Shown: positions 23,342-35,319, counted from the first letter of the stretch. The stretch is DNA of 64,000 nt from Ananas comosus (GCF_001540865.1 NC_033628.1:8702910-8766909), one strand, 5' to 3'. Numbers and translations: made by a program. Notes: generated by a model from the letters alone, not told the origin.

Positions 23342-23349
23342 TCGAGTTG

Positions 23350-24160
23350 TGCATGCAATTTAATATGATAACTCCATTAGCATATTTGGATAAACCAAAC
23401 TTGTTTTTCGCAAACTTGAACACAGTATAAAATAACAAACTTAAACAGGTATTCAGTTGAACACAATAATTTGGTTATTCTACCCATCATCGAGTAACTA
23501 AACACAGTAATTCAGTTAATACAAAACTAGCATGCCACTAAGCACAGAACTACAATTATAATGGTAAAAGAGAAGCAGAATTTTTTCAAGTGCAACAATT
23601 TTTCATGCCACAATGTCACATTGTCCAGAAATTTACCTGGTAGACTATAGCCACCTTCAAAAAGCATTTGGCAACCAGATCTGTCTTAAGCTTCTTATGC
23701 AGCAAGAAGTGTAAAGCACAAAAGCAGAAGTTCTGATTTAAAATTTCAGATTTAATCTGTTGCAGAGAGAAGTTTCTTTGGGTATTGAAACTAGTAGTAG
23801 ATAGTAGTAGAAACTAAAGCAATCACATCAAAAAACAACTAGAAGAGTTGAAAGGATTATGATGTTTGCCTTCTGTATTTAGCAGACAAAAGCTGCTGGT
23901 TAGAGCTTTGGAAGAGGAGAAATCATCCAGCAAATTAATTGCATGCACTTTTCTGCAGGAAAAGAATAACAGAAAAAAAGAAAAGAAAATAACTGGTTAT
24001 GTCCTCCTTATAAGCAAACCTAGTAATAACTTTTAGTTAAAAAATGATGAAACATCGGCTTGAAGACGTTGAGATGATAATCTCATACCTGGTAACTTTT
24101 GCTGCAATTTCAATGTTGTGGTAGTAAATAACACAGACTGAGTGTCGTTTTGGAATTTAT
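23350..24160. other. Intergenic, nothing recognised
   Basis: AT-rich. No conserved frame or bounded repeat found. Confidence 0.5.
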
Positions 24161-24164
24161 GCAT

Positions 24165-24688
24165 ACTGCAGCCACTGGTACTCTCAAGCAATTGATCGAC
24201 GAAGGCAAGGCGCGAAGATTCTGGATCCAGGATGGCCTCATCAAAACAAAGGGGGATCGAGTGTACGTGCCGCGGGCGGGGAACTTGAGGAGGGAACTGC
24301 TCCAGGAGTGTCACGACACTCTGTGGGCAGGCCACCCGGGCGTACATCGGACCCTGGCCCTTATGGAGAGGGCCTATTATTGGCCGAAAATGGGGGAGGA
24401 CATTGAAGAATATGTACGCACATGTCTCACATGCCAGCAAGACAAGGTGGAGCGAGAGAAGCCGTGTGGGCTGCTGGAGCCCTTACCAGTGCCGGAGCGG
24501 CCATGGGAGAGCGTCTCCCTGGACTTCATCTCCAGTCTGCCAAAGGTGGGGGAGTTCGGTTCGATTCTCGTCATAGTGGACCGATTTTCGAAGTATGCCG
24601 GTTTCATCCCCGCACCCATAAGTTGTACTGCTGAGGAGACGGCGCGGCTATTTTTGAAGCATGTGGTGAAGTATTGGGGAGTCAGGTG
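24165..24688 (+). pseudogene. Ty3/gypsy integrase fragment
   Basis: The frame encodes YVPRAGNLRRELLQECHD, AGHPGVHRTLALMERAYYWP and YVRTCLTCQQDK, the HHCC zinc-binding domain, followed by the core start SLDFISSLP with the first catalytic Asp and ILVIVDRFSKYAGFIP. It stops after VKYWGVR, just before the second catalytic Asp would appear. The fragment is GC-rich against AT-rich flanks and has no RT or LTR nearby, so it is an isolated remnant, probably of a chromovirus. Confidence 0.85.
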
Positions 24689-24689
24689 A

Positions 24690-27600
24690 TTTAGACAGAT
24701 TGCTATGAATGCAAACAAAGAGGCTTGGCTTTTCAGCTATTCCAACTGGCTTGACCTTCGAAGCACAAGCTAAAACACCTAGATATAATGCAAGATAAAT
24801 TAGAAACAGAGTGCTTTCAGCACTGCTTCCAAGTTTGATTCTGCAAAAGTTTGATGACACAATTGTTGGAATTGAACAAGGTATTGAAGTGTGAGTTACA
24901 ATGGAACAAACTTATATTTTAGAAGTTCAATATACACTCGAACAGAAGATAATTATGTTTGTCCAGATATAAAATAATTATGTGCGTTCAAAGAGATGAC
25001 AACATATGACAAAAAGATAAGTATGTGTGTTCAAAACAGATGATAATTGTGAAGGACAATGCAAACAGACAAGAAAACAAGTTTCAGCCTTCATGCACTG
25101 CTAGCGTAGCACATATTGCATATGTAGTAACTAGCAAGAGGTGTAAACATCTTGGATAATATCCAATCAAAATCAAAATTAAACCCTAGTTGAAGCCAGA
25201 TACAGATGAATATTCTGCGTCCAACCCAGAATCAATCCTGTCAATAGACTGTAATTTTGTCCGAATCCCAAGTCAAGTCCAGTTTTTCTTATAAAGTCGA
25301 ATTCAGATTAAGATAACCAAGATATTATGTGAAGTTTCAGACCAGACCTAGAACCTGAATTTCTACCTCTCGACTCGTTGAGACCTCGAGCCATTGATTC
25401 CCTGCAATCACCTCCCATTGGACCATTACCTCTGTAGACTGGACCTTGATAAACCTAGATCAGCAAGCATTCCCACTCCAATGGCTATTGGCCCTACTTC
25501 CAGCTTTTGCAAGCTTCTCCCGCTCTCCTCTTCAGATTACACTGTAAAACACTAGTTGGGCCATCTTTATTCTTTCAGTTTATACTCATTCTTCTCACTT
25601 TGGCTTTGATTCAGGTTTGCAGTCTTCCCTATCTCCTCATTTCTCTTTACTTTGTGATTCTTTTGGAGATATCTGATGAAAGAAATGGACTATATTTACT
25701 TTGAGAAGAATTAAAATTTTAATCTCTCTGCCTGCATCTCTTTCTTTCTATTGTGGCAATATATTGACTGATATGTGGAACCTTGTTCTTTATTCATCCT
25801 AAACATAACCATTTTTCACGAAATAGCAGATTATTTGCGGTGGCGTAGAAGCCAGTACTATAAGGAGAGAAAACAAATTGAATACAGTTGGTTACTTGGA
25901 GAAACCATATTCTTACCCATCCTAAACATGCAGATACGAATTCGAATATGGATATTAACTGATCCTAAATGCTGTGATCATATATATTTTTTTAAAAGGG
26001 TGTGGGTAAGAATCAGATTTAGAATTGATACAAATAGGAATTAGAAATGTGATGGATGTGGGTGCGAATGGATTTTTCAGACCAATACAGATGCAAGTGC
26101 AAAGCATAATGAAGAGGAGGAAATTAAACTTCAATGTGAAGACAACATAAAAGAGAAAATTGGCTAGTGACGTTGAGTTACAAAACCCATGTGACCAAGA
26201 GAAGGACAAGTTTCAAAGGTTTATGCAAACAAAGCTTCTAGGAAAAGTTTCAGTAGTTCATCACAAGCCATAAGCCGATAATAGCTAAAGAACTTTCACT
26301 TTCGAAAATTTGGAAAATAAATCAAAATTTTTTCTTTTATTTTTCTTATTCAGTTAGATTCTGTTGATCTTAGCCTCTTTTTCTTATCATTAATTTATAG
26401 GTTAGTGAAATCAGAGTCTTGTTGAACACTCTTGCTATTAAATAACAGGCACATGTCCTCTGTTTAGTCTTGCCCAAGTAAAACATTAATTATTTGGGAC
26501 TGGAGGCAGATTTAAGCGGACATCAATCTATCACTGCGTTTAAACTCCACAAAAATTACTTCTCTGTGAAGCTCTCTTAACAGTGACTACTAACAACAAA
26601 TACGGCGCCACTCATGATCTAAGCATTTTCCAAACTTTCCGAACTTCACCTTATTTATACTGAAAGTAATACCACAAACCTCTAATAACACTTGATTTTG
26701 AAAAACAAATAATTACAGAGCTACTATTTTGCATTAGTTCACAACCTATGTATATTGTGTTATCTAACACCAATCAGAATTATATTTAGTCATATCTGAC
26801 TAAAGCATTTTTCCTAGTATATGGATGGCTAAAATATATTTTAATTTGTAAGTCCTACTTGTGACATAGATATAACTTTTGATCATACCATGCATTGCAA
26901 AACACAACAGAAAAGTCTCCTAAATGTACCCCAACTGAAAGCCTCCCAGTCTGTTAAGTTTGAAAAAATCACGCTGATAAAAATAATATATTCATGAATA
27001 CAGGAGTTAAGCTTTTCAGTAGTTCACGTTAATCAAGGTAATAGTATTTAATTTCTTTTTTTTTTATTCTTAAATATGTTTCAAATTAAACGTTCTGCGA
27101 TTTATTGATGTGATTAACTTGCTAATTTTCAGGAAACTTTCTGAAAGTACAAAATACTTCATTACATTAGGGGCTAAAATTTAGAGAAAACCCAATTCCC
27201 CAAAATAACTGTTTAATTTTCAAATTTCATAATATCAAATTTTAAGTATTAAAATTTAGACTTATATTTTAATTTTAAACGTTTAAATTTTTAATTTTTA
27301 AATTTTACAAAATCACTTCAAAAAATTTGTCAAAGAGTTTTACAAAATTCACTACAGAAAAATTATTTTCCTGCAAGACAGCCAAATATTCTACAGTTGT
27401 TAATCAAAAGTAATTCTCCAAATTAAAATCATTGGGCATTCTTTTATTCCTAGTAATCTATGATAACGCGTTAGGAGCTATTTGGTTGCATGCATGCGCT
27501 ATAGTTCTAGCTACATGTAAGTCCAAATACAATGTTTCGAATGGTACATTTGAGTCCAACTGCTACAATTAGAACCGCATGAGGAGGTTCAACTGCTATG

Positions 27601-28914
27601 ATTGAAACTACATCCAAATTAACTGCAATTCCAACTGCAACATTGGCATAGAATGAGATCAGCAAATGTAAGAAAAGAATATGCTAGCAAACAGAAGAAA
27701 AATAGCGATAACACTTGCAGCTATACAAAGTCCAAACAAAATGGGCGTAGTTGTAATTGCAGTATTTTCAATTATATTGCATTTACAATTACATCAAACG
27801 AAACTACCTCTTAATTTTATAGCAATTTTGAATAAAAAGTACACAAAATGCATACAACAGTAATATTAAAAGATCTTACCACTATTTATTATCGATTCTA
27901 ACAAATATTCATAAAGCTATGTTGATTTGTACTAAGAATTATAAATTAGGGAAGTCTTTTCCCCAAACTTCTTTTCCTTTTGGATCATTCAAATGCATGA
28001 ATACTAAATTAAAAGAGTCAGAAAGTAATTTTAAACTTATTCAATAAAAAAATAAAAAACATGATAACTAACAGGTGGAAAAAGCTCCATGGTCCTTCTT
28101 TGACAACAATTTGAATACAAAAAAAAAATATATTGATGTGCTAAGTTACCCTTCAAGATAATTTAGGTGCAATTTTTGTCCATCCACATGGTCAAATCAG
28201 ACAATTATAAACGTTGTCGATACAAAGTTTACAATCAACTATTAATAACCTAAAATACTATGGAAACTATTTTTATTCAAATATGATTCTATATATGAGA
28301 TTCAAGTGAGAGTGGATTTTTCATAGGATCTAACGGCGGCTCTAATATGGGGAAAAGGGATGTCGACCATTCTTTGCAATCCAGATGAAGACAAGAAGAA
28401 CAATGTGATAAAACAGAACTAAAGAGAAAAGAAGAGCTAAGGAAGGTTTCCCGCGCAAAGAAACAATTATTGATTAGAAAGAAATGACTAGACATTACCA
28501 TATAGACTCCTTTGACACACTTTACCTTTATAGAATTCCAATTCACAAGAATATCAAATTTTGTAATCAAGCACGTATAAAATGAACCTTTCATAAATGG
28601 TAACCAGTTTACATGGCTTACAATACACAATTTACTCCCACACACTTTATTATATAGGATTCAAATATAAGATTCAACATCACAAGATTGTCAAATTTTG
28701 TAATCAAGCACGAAAGATAAAAATTTAAAAACTAACCTTTCATTAATAGTTACTGGTTTACATGGCTTGTTGATTCCTTTAAACATAGCAAACTAAGTGG
28801 ACATACAAGTTTTGCAATTCACAATTTTCTAAAGAAGTAGAAAACAATATGCGCGCAACCGAGATACCACACATCATTTATCCAAAAGACAAGCATATAT
28901 AGGAGTGACTATAT
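24690..28914. other. Long intergenic stretch, no gene recognised
   Basis: AT-rich with scattered short frames (longest 118 codons on the minus strand, 28289-28645, no family resemblance). A (T)n tract lies at 27055-27064 and ATTTTAAAT-type low complexity at 27170-27320. A possible Tourist-like element at 27473-27813 is listed separately. Confidence 0.5.
27473..27813. mobile_element. Possible Tourist-like MITE
   Basis: Loose inverted ends (GGAGCTATTTGGTTGCATG and, read inversely, GAGGTAGTTTCGTTTGATG) next to TTA on both sides. The match is imperfect. Confidence 0.4.
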
Positions 28915-29342
28915 TGTGGATCGTAAACGCTAACCAACTATCTCAAAAGCACGTGCTAATAGGAAGGGCGCACCTATCACACTTAAGGGCTCAGCCACAG
29001 CGCTCGCGGGCTTCGACCTGACTCAACCCACATGGACGTTAGGTATATTGTTGGGCCTCTTGCCGTTAGATCTCTTGCGGACCACACCTCCACTGAACTT
29101 ATTATGCTCACCCAACTCAATTTATTAGTCTCCTAGGCCTATTGTCACGAAACAGGGAGTTGGACCTACTTTAGCCAAATAATAAATAGCCAACAATCCC
29201 TCTCCCAACACCTGCCCTATTAATATAACATGTAGAAATCGAACCCGGGGCACTGACTCTGATACCACTTGTGGATCGTAAGCGTTAACCAACTATCCCA
29301 AAAGCAAGTCCAACTTATATGGTCCAGATAAGGTTAAATAAG

Positions 29343-29345
<3 letters not shown>
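28915..29345 (-). mobile_element. TRIM element (miniature LTR retrotransposon), 5' LTR truncated
   Basis: A 281-bp LTR spans 28915-29195 (TGTGGATCG on the plus strand, CCAACA at its right end). A pyrimidine stretch ATCCCTCTCCC at 29196-29206 is the polypurine tract on the minus strand. CTCTGATACCA at about 29257-29267 is the initiator-Met-tRNA binding site on the minus strand. TGTGGATCGTAAGCG restarts at 29270 as the second LTR, broken off at a TA run near 29345. The internal part is only 74 bp and codes for nothing, so this is a TRIM. Confidence 0.75.
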
Positions 29346-29376
<31 letters not shown>

Positions 29377-29380
<4 letters not shown>

Positions 29381-30104
29381 TACCGCTACTATACTATTAG
29401 AAAGCACGGCAGGACCTCCGTGCTTCTAACTTCTTTTCGATGACAGCACATCAAATTTGACGATCGGCTCCGTTAGGTATAATCTACCCTAGTGGAACTA
29501 GAGAGAAAACAAATTTTAGAATTTTTTGACATCAATTACAAAGAGAACAGAAATGTCCCAAAAATGACAATTTCTAATGGCCAATGCGGCACATTTTCAA
29601 GTTCAACGGCGTAGAACTACCCATCAAATTACATGAAAAGTTAATAGAAAATTCTACTAAGACCACAAGAGCAAGACTAATACCTCCGAATAGCAAAGTT
29701 GAGCCCTTTATCATTGTTCTCTATGATATTATATATATCAGCAGTTCATTTTGAGGCTACTATGCGATCAATAGGCAAACGAAGTCAAAAAATGCTACGA
29801 AATTTGGCACCATTAGATACTACCAATAGCGTAGATCATGTCTAACGGAACCGATAGCCGAATCGGACGTACCATCATCAAAAACAACTTACAAGTACGG
29901 AGACACCCGTACTTTCAAAACCATAGGAGCCCAACTATCTATCTCTAACTCGCACTATCTATATATATATATATATATTCATATTCAGCTATTCATATAT
30001 ATATCCATTCAATGAATAAGAAACAATATCGAAAATCTATGAAATTCGATCTTCTAAACACTTCAAATGCTATAGAACAAGTGCAACGGACCCGATCGTC
30101 AATT
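29377..30104. mobile_element. Palindromic MITE, copy C (diverged)
   Basis: Starts GCTACTATACTATTAGAAAG with a CACGG...CCGTG hairpin and shares CGATCGGCTCCGTTAG and TTCAACGGCGTAGAA with copies A, B and D. The right part (30040-30104) also carries CTTCAAATGCTATAGAACAAG, the family's subterminal phrase. Likely two overlapping copies around a TA run at 29961-29980. Confidence 0.55.
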
Positions 30105-30617
30105 TGGAGGCGCTAGCAACAAAAACAAATTCGTGACAATGGAGCCCAACCACCGGCCAAAAATAAGCCCAGTTATTATTACTAGCGTGTAGGTTTCATA
30201 TAAACTGATCGGAATCAGTATCCCATCCGATGTGGGCCTATTGGGGGCGTTACAAACTCCCCCTGTTTAGACCCTGACGTCCTCGTCGGGTCCAAACCAG
30301 ATCACAGACAGACAAATCAGGACCATTACCAGGCGATGTGAGATTCTAGAGGTGGCTCCTACGGGTTCAAGAGATGGCTCCCACCAAACCCGTTGGTGTA
30401 GCATTTTGTCCCGCATAGCACTTAGTTCTCACACTTCCGGCTGGTATTCGGCTCTGATACCAATTGCAACGACCCGACCCGCTAGCAACAATAACTCGTT
30501 GGGCCCAACCACCGGCCAAAAATGCTTAAGCCCAGTTATTATTACTAGCGTGTAGGTCTCATATAAACTGATCGGAATCAGTATCCCATCCGATGTGGGA
30601 CTATTGGGGGCGTTACA
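30105..30617 (-). mobile_element. Second TRIM element
   Basis: Two copies of a roughly 150-bp LTR lie at about 30105-30254 and 30465-30617 and share GCCCAACCACCGGCCAAAAA and ATCCGATGTGGG. On the minus strand the LTR begins TGTAACGCCCCCAATAG and ends GTCGTTGCA, followed after two bases by TGGTATCAGAG, the initiator-Met primer site (30452-30462). A purine tract (CAGGGGGAG) precedes the 3' LTR at 30257-30266. The left LTR end merges into MITE DNA. The 210-bp interior is non-coding. Confidence 0.75.
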
Positions 30618-30810
30618 TCAATAATCATCAATAATTAAAATACATGAATCCCCAACCCTAAAGGAGCTCTCTCCTTATTTTGGGGGGTTGTGGGGCCCAC
30701 ATGCATGGGTTAATTGCACCATTGGTCCCCAACTTTACACCATTTTGTATTTTGGTCCTTAATATTAATTTTATTATTAAGTTTTCAACCTTTCAATTTT
30801 ATTACAATTA

Positions 30811-30977
30811 CTTTTTCTTTTTTCTTTTTTTTTGAGAGATAGGTAGCATGTTATCCGCTACGTTTATTTCATTTAGAAATAAACTTAGCTCAAAATGTGA
30901 ATCAATTTGGATTCGAACTTGGGACCTCGAGTACCAACCACCAAGCCCTTTGCCACTTACTCTAGGGACGGTCAGTG
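30811..30977 (-). mobile_element. SINE copy 3, with 15-bp TSD
   Basis: Flanked by a perfect 15-bp repeat at 30796-30810 and 30978-30992 (ATTTTATTACAATTA). Read on the minus strand it starts with a tRNA-like head containing GGCAAAGGGCTTGG (A-box-like) and AGTTCGAATCC (B box), a body with GATAACATGCTACCTATC, and an A-rich tail. This is the best-preserved copy of a family with at least four members here. Confidence 0.8.
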
Positions 30978-31004
30978 ATTTTATTACAATTATGTCCCAA
31001 TCGN

Positions 31005-31800
31005 TTGTTTGCTGAATTTGGATAAGGTTAGCTTGGTCGGATTTAACGCTTTCTTCGCTGCCAGGAGTTGCTTGAGAGGTGGGTTACATCGGTTTTTACT
31101 CCTAAGTTCATATTCGTCGGCATGTATAATTTTCGACCTTTGGATACTCTATTCTAGCTCGAATTCATGGATTATATTGTAGATTGCAAATCTGAATTTG
31201 GAGCATGTGGTAATAAATTAAGTAGGTTATACATGTTGGACTTGGAAATTGAATTAGGAGAAAACCTGCGATTTGGACCTGTCACTTGTTTAAACTACCT
31301 AATTTAGCCCTAGGGGCCATTGTATGTTTATACAGTTGCAGTATCCTCTTAGTGAGTGTGTCAGGTAGTTCAGATTTCAGTTACGCTCGTGTTGAGATGC
31401 CGAGCCGATTTTTACAGTAGTGTTTACAGTGTTCCGGACTAGTGGGTGCCGTAGTGGTTGACGGCGGACCCGGAGTTGATTGTTTCTGTATCAGATTGTG
31501 CCGAGAGCATGTGACTAGTGGTTGGTAGTACTGTTAGACCTGTTTTCTTGACTTTAGCCTGTGAGAGTCTGATTGAGCTCGATAGAGATACGCTTGCATA
31601 CTCGGTTGGGTCGCGCCGCCGAGTGCCGCTCCGGAGTCTGGCTTTGTGCTTTTGCGTTGATGTCACTGACTAGTTTTGCTATCCACGGACTGTTTTGCGT
31701 GGAGGTAGCGTGGCTTAGACAGGCGGGACGGGTGCGTTCACAGTCCCTGGGATGGGTGTATCACAGTCCCTGAATAGATTGGATCAGCATTAATATTTTT
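31005..31800 (+). repeat. Left arm of a 796-bp inverted repeat
   Basis: Begins immediately after the N at 31004 and matches the complement of 32291-33086 over equal length with only a few substitutions and no indel that I can see. The sequence is LTR-like and non-coding; the 66- and 75-codon frames in it are mirrored in the other arm. Confidence 0.9.
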
Positions 31801-32290
31801 ACTACAGATAATTAGAGTAGAGCATGATAGTGTAGTGATATTTAGCTGTAGGTGTTTCCAGCTTTCCTACTGTCCCAGCTCCTTTCTGTAGACTTAGTGG
31901 GTGGACCGATGATTGTTGAGGGCGGCACCCACTGAGGACTACTTGTTTTTACAGTAGTTCTCACGCCCAATTGTTACCCTGTGTTTTGCAGAGCCTGCTG
32001 TTCCGACTGCTGCGTCTTCAGAGGCAGATCGAGGCAAGGGCGTCGTGAGTTAGAGCCCTACCCGATGAGTTGCTGAGATAGAGGATCCACCATTGCAGGT
32101 AGTTCCGGTTTATTTTGTTGAGTTCATGTACATACAGTTGTTATAACTCGCTAGAGCGAGTACCTTTGTATAGCGTTTTGTTGTAGGTATGTGAGACTTG
32201 TTTTATTCTACCTGTTTGGTTTCTTTACAACTCTATACTACTGGTTGTAGTATTGTATATTTTCAGTTACCGATACGCTTCGTATACAGG
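31801..32290. other. 490-bp spacer between the inverted arms
   Basis: LTR-like DNA containing GGGCGGCACCCACTGAGG and GAGCCTGCTGTTCCGACTGC, similar in layout to the 3' part of the solo LTR near 8280-8420. No coding sequence. Confidence 0.5.
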
Positions 32291-33086
32291 AAAAATATTA
32301 ATGCTGATCCAATCTATTCAGGGACTGTGATACACCCATCCCAGGGACTGTGAACGCACCCGTCCCGCCTGTCTAAGCCACGCTACCTCCACGCAAAACA
32401 GTCCGTGGATAGAAAAACTAGTCAGTGACATCAACGCAAAAGCACAAAGCCAGACTCCGGAGCGGCACTCGGCGGCGCGACCCAACCGAGTATGCAAGCG
32501 TATCTCTATCGAGCTCAATCAGACTCTCACAGGCTAAAGTCAAGAAAACAGGTCTAACAGTACTACCAACCACTAGTCACATGCTCTCGGCACAATCTGA
32601 TACAGAAACAATCAACTCCGGGTCCGCCGTCAACCACTACGGCACCCACTAGTCCGGAACACTGTAAACACTACTGTAAAAATCGGCTCGGCATCCCAGC
32701 ACGAGCGTAACTGAAATCTGAACTACCTGACACACTCACTAAGAGGATACTGCAACTGTATAAACATACAATGGCCCCTAGGGCTAAATTAGGTAGTTTA
32801 AACAAGTGACAGGTCCAAATCGCAGGTTTTCTCCTAATTCAATTTCCAAGTCCAACATGTATAACCTACTTAATTTATTACCACATGCTCCAAATTCAGA
32901 TTTGCAATCTACATTATAATCCATGAATTCGAGCTAGAATAGAGTATCCAAAGGTCGAAAATTATACATGCCGACGAATATGAACTTAGGAGTAAAAACC
33001 GATGTAACCCACCTCTCAAGCAACTCCTGGCAGCGAAGAAAGCGTTAAATCCGACCAAGCTAACCTTATCCAAATTCAGCAAACAA
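32291..33086 (-). repeat. Right arm of the 796-bp inverted repeat
   Basis: Complement of 31005-31800. Unlike the left arm it continues past 33086 into related LTR-like sequence, so it appears to be the arm in its original context, with the LTR on the minus strand. Confidence 0.9.
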
Positions 33087-33092
33087 AGGTCC

Positions 33093-33615
33093 TGAAGCTT
33101 CGTCTCGAAGTCACGAATCCAATGGCCCAGATTTCGCTGAATTCCGACGCTCCTACGCAGAGAACGGGCCAGAATACGAAACGTCGACGCTGGAACCTGC
33201 GAAATAGCATCTCTGAAATCTGCTCGGCAAACAGCAGCCTAATAAAACTAGGGTTCGACAGGGCAAACCTGCTCCAAAAATCGCGATCTTGGGCTCAGAA
33301 TCTTCGTCTCGAAGTCGCGAATCTAGCACGTCAAATTTCGTCGCGTTTCGACACTCCTACACAGAGAACTAGGTAAAACACGGCGGGTCGATGCTGGAAT
33401 CAGCAATCAGCACTTCAGAGTCTGCTCGGCAAACAGCAACTCAGTAAAAAGGGATTTCGACAGAGCAAACCTTCTCCAAATCGGGCGAGTAAGGATCCTA
33501 TGGATTCGTCTCGAAGTCCCGGTTCCAACGAACCAAATCTCGTCGAAATCCGATGCTCCTACGTCGCGTACGAGCTGAAATACTAACAGTCGACGACAAG
33601 ATCCTGCGAATCAGC
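33093..33615 (-). repeat. About 2.6 copies of a ~200-bp tandem repeat in an LTR-like region
   Basis: Units begin CTTCGTCTCGAAGTC near 33095, 33302 and 33502 and share GACGCTCCTAC and CTGCTCGGCAAACAGCA. They are diverged, so the array is old. It joins directly to the right inverted arm and probably belongs to the same minus-strand LTR. Confidence 0.75.
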
Positions 33616-33960
33616 ACTTAAGCTCGAATTGAATGAAGCTTGAAGTAGAGAAGAAATCCATGGAGGAATGAGAGATTACCCACCTCAACCAGCGACTCCA
33701 ATTCCGGCACGGCGTCGAGAACGACGAAAACACTCCCTCGCCCGGCCTCCTCGCGATGCTACGGTAACACGCGCGCGCTCGAACGGCTCCGCGACGCGAC
33801 GTCGACGTTGCTCCAAGCTTCAACCGGGTTCTCCTCGTCCTTGCGTACGGCTCCAGAGAAAAGAGATGAAGGAAAATTAATTAAGGAGGTGCGGGTGCAT
33901 CTCTTAATTAAGGAAATGGATAAGCATGCCATGCATGCAAAGGCAACGTGGCATCCATAC
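33616..33960 (-). other. Probable outer part of the LTR-like sequence
   Basis: GC-rich DNA running to a palindromic TTAATTAAGGAGG...CTTAATTAAGG segment near 33875-33910. No protein is recognised. End of the element not determined. Confidence 0.4.
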
Positions 33961-33974
33961 AATTTATACATATA

Positions 33975-34287
33975 TATATATATAAGTATAAGGATACTAC
34001 AGATCTTGTTTTATATGGTATAAAGAATTTTCTATCAAAATTTCATGTGATTTGGATATTTCTACACCGTTAAACTTGCAAACGGCTCACTACGGCCATT
34101 AAAATTATTGATTTTGAGCCCTTTCGATCACTAGGCAAATGATATCGAAAAATCTCAAAATTTATTTTCTAGGTACTTCAAATACTCTAGATCAACTCTA
34201 ACGGAGCCGATCGTCGATTCGAAAGTCCAAACATCGAAAACAACTTGAAAGCACGGAGGGCTCCGTGCTTCCAGAAGTATACCAGCC

Positions 34288-34294
<7 letters not shown>
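33975..34294. mobile_element. Palindromic MITE, copy D (half element)
   Basis: Carries the family's right-half phrases CTACACCGTTAAACTTGCAA, CTTCAAATACTCTAGATCAA and the end GGCTCCGTGCTTCC. The left half is missing, replaced by a TA run at 33967-33984. Confidence 0.7.

Positions 34295-34362
<68 letters not shown>
34295..34362. repeat. (TA)n followed by (GA)n microsatellite
   Basis: A long TA run passes into about 16 GA units before the next MITE. Confidence 0.95.
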
Positions 34363-34363
<1 letters not shown>

Positions 34364-34365
<2 letters not shown>

Positions 34366-34749
34366 CGACTACTATGCTATCAAGCACCAAGAGCTTGGTA
34401 CTACCAAGTTTTCCGCCATTAGATCTACCCCTTTGACTATTTCCGATCATACTATTCAAGCAACCAACCACTCAACTTTAAGGGACCATTATCATCTCCA
34501 AGGGCGAAAACCTAATAGCAACAATGACTTGGTATTTGGGTTATTTTGCTATCGAGTTTTTAACCGTTGGATGAAAAATTGTAGGGTTAGAATGATAGTG
34601 GTCCCCTAGAGTTTAGTAGCGGTCCCCCTAGGGTTGAGTCGGTGGTTGGTTGAATAGTATGATCTAAAGCGTGAAATTGATTAAAATATAGATCTAACGA
34701 CTAAAAAATCGTTAGCAAAAGAGTCCAAATACTATTAATAGTATTCCAG

Positions 34750-34753
<4 letters not shown>
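34364..34753. mobile_element. Palindromic MITE, copy E (second subfamily)
   Basis: Starts GACTACTATGCTATCAAGCA and ends ACTATTAATAGTATTCCAGC with an AGAGCTTGGTACTACCAAG hairpin. The interior (CATTAGATCTACCCC, GGACCATTATCATC) differs from copies A-D but matches 55476-55693. Sits between TA/GA runs. Confidence 0.6.

Positions 34754-34756
<3 letters not shown>

Positions 34757-34803
<47 letters not shown>
34757..34803. repeat. (TA)n microsatellite
   Basis: About 23 TA units. Confidence 0.95.
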
Positions 34804-34809
<6 letters not shown>

Positions 34810-35310
34810 GCACGGAAGCCTCCATGCCATCAAGTTGTTTCGATGCTGAGATTTCCGAATCGACGATCAGATCTATTAAAATTGATCTAGAGTATCAAAA
34901 GTATCTAGAAAATAAATTTCGTAATTTTTCGATATTATTTACCTAGTAATCCAAAGAGCTTAAAATCAACAGGTGAAAATAAAAATATCACAAAAAGTGA
35001 TGATATGATGCTAAAATTTTAGATCAAAAATATTGATCTTGGTTTATGTAGTATAAAGAATTTTCTATCAAAATTTTACGTAATTTGGATATTTCTATAC
35101 CGTTAAACTAGCAAACGACTCACCACGACCAGTAAAATTGTTGATTTTGGGCCCCTTCGATCATTAGGTAAATGATATCGAAAAATCGTGAAATTTATTT
35201 TCTAAATACTTCAAATACTCTAGATCAAGTCTAACGGATCTAATCGTCGATTCGAAAATCCCAGCATCGAAAATGACTTAATAGCACAGAGGCCTCTGTA
35301 CTTCTAAAAG
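34804..35310. mobile_element. Palindromic MITE, copy F
   Basis: Shows TAGAAGCACGGAAGCCTCC at the left and GCACAGAGGCCTCTGTACTTC at the right, with CGACGATCAGATC and CTTCAAATACTCTAGATCAA in between. Same architecture as copy A. Confidence 0.7.
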
Positions 35311-35319
35311 TACACACAT

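Noticed and set aside
28289..28645. 118-codon minus-strand ORF
   Set aside because: No domain, no splice partners and AT-rich composition like its surroundings.
31439..32652. Two pairs of identical small ORFs (66 and 75 codons)
   Set aside because: They are mirror images created by the 796-bp inverted repeat and sit in LTR-like non-coding DNA.
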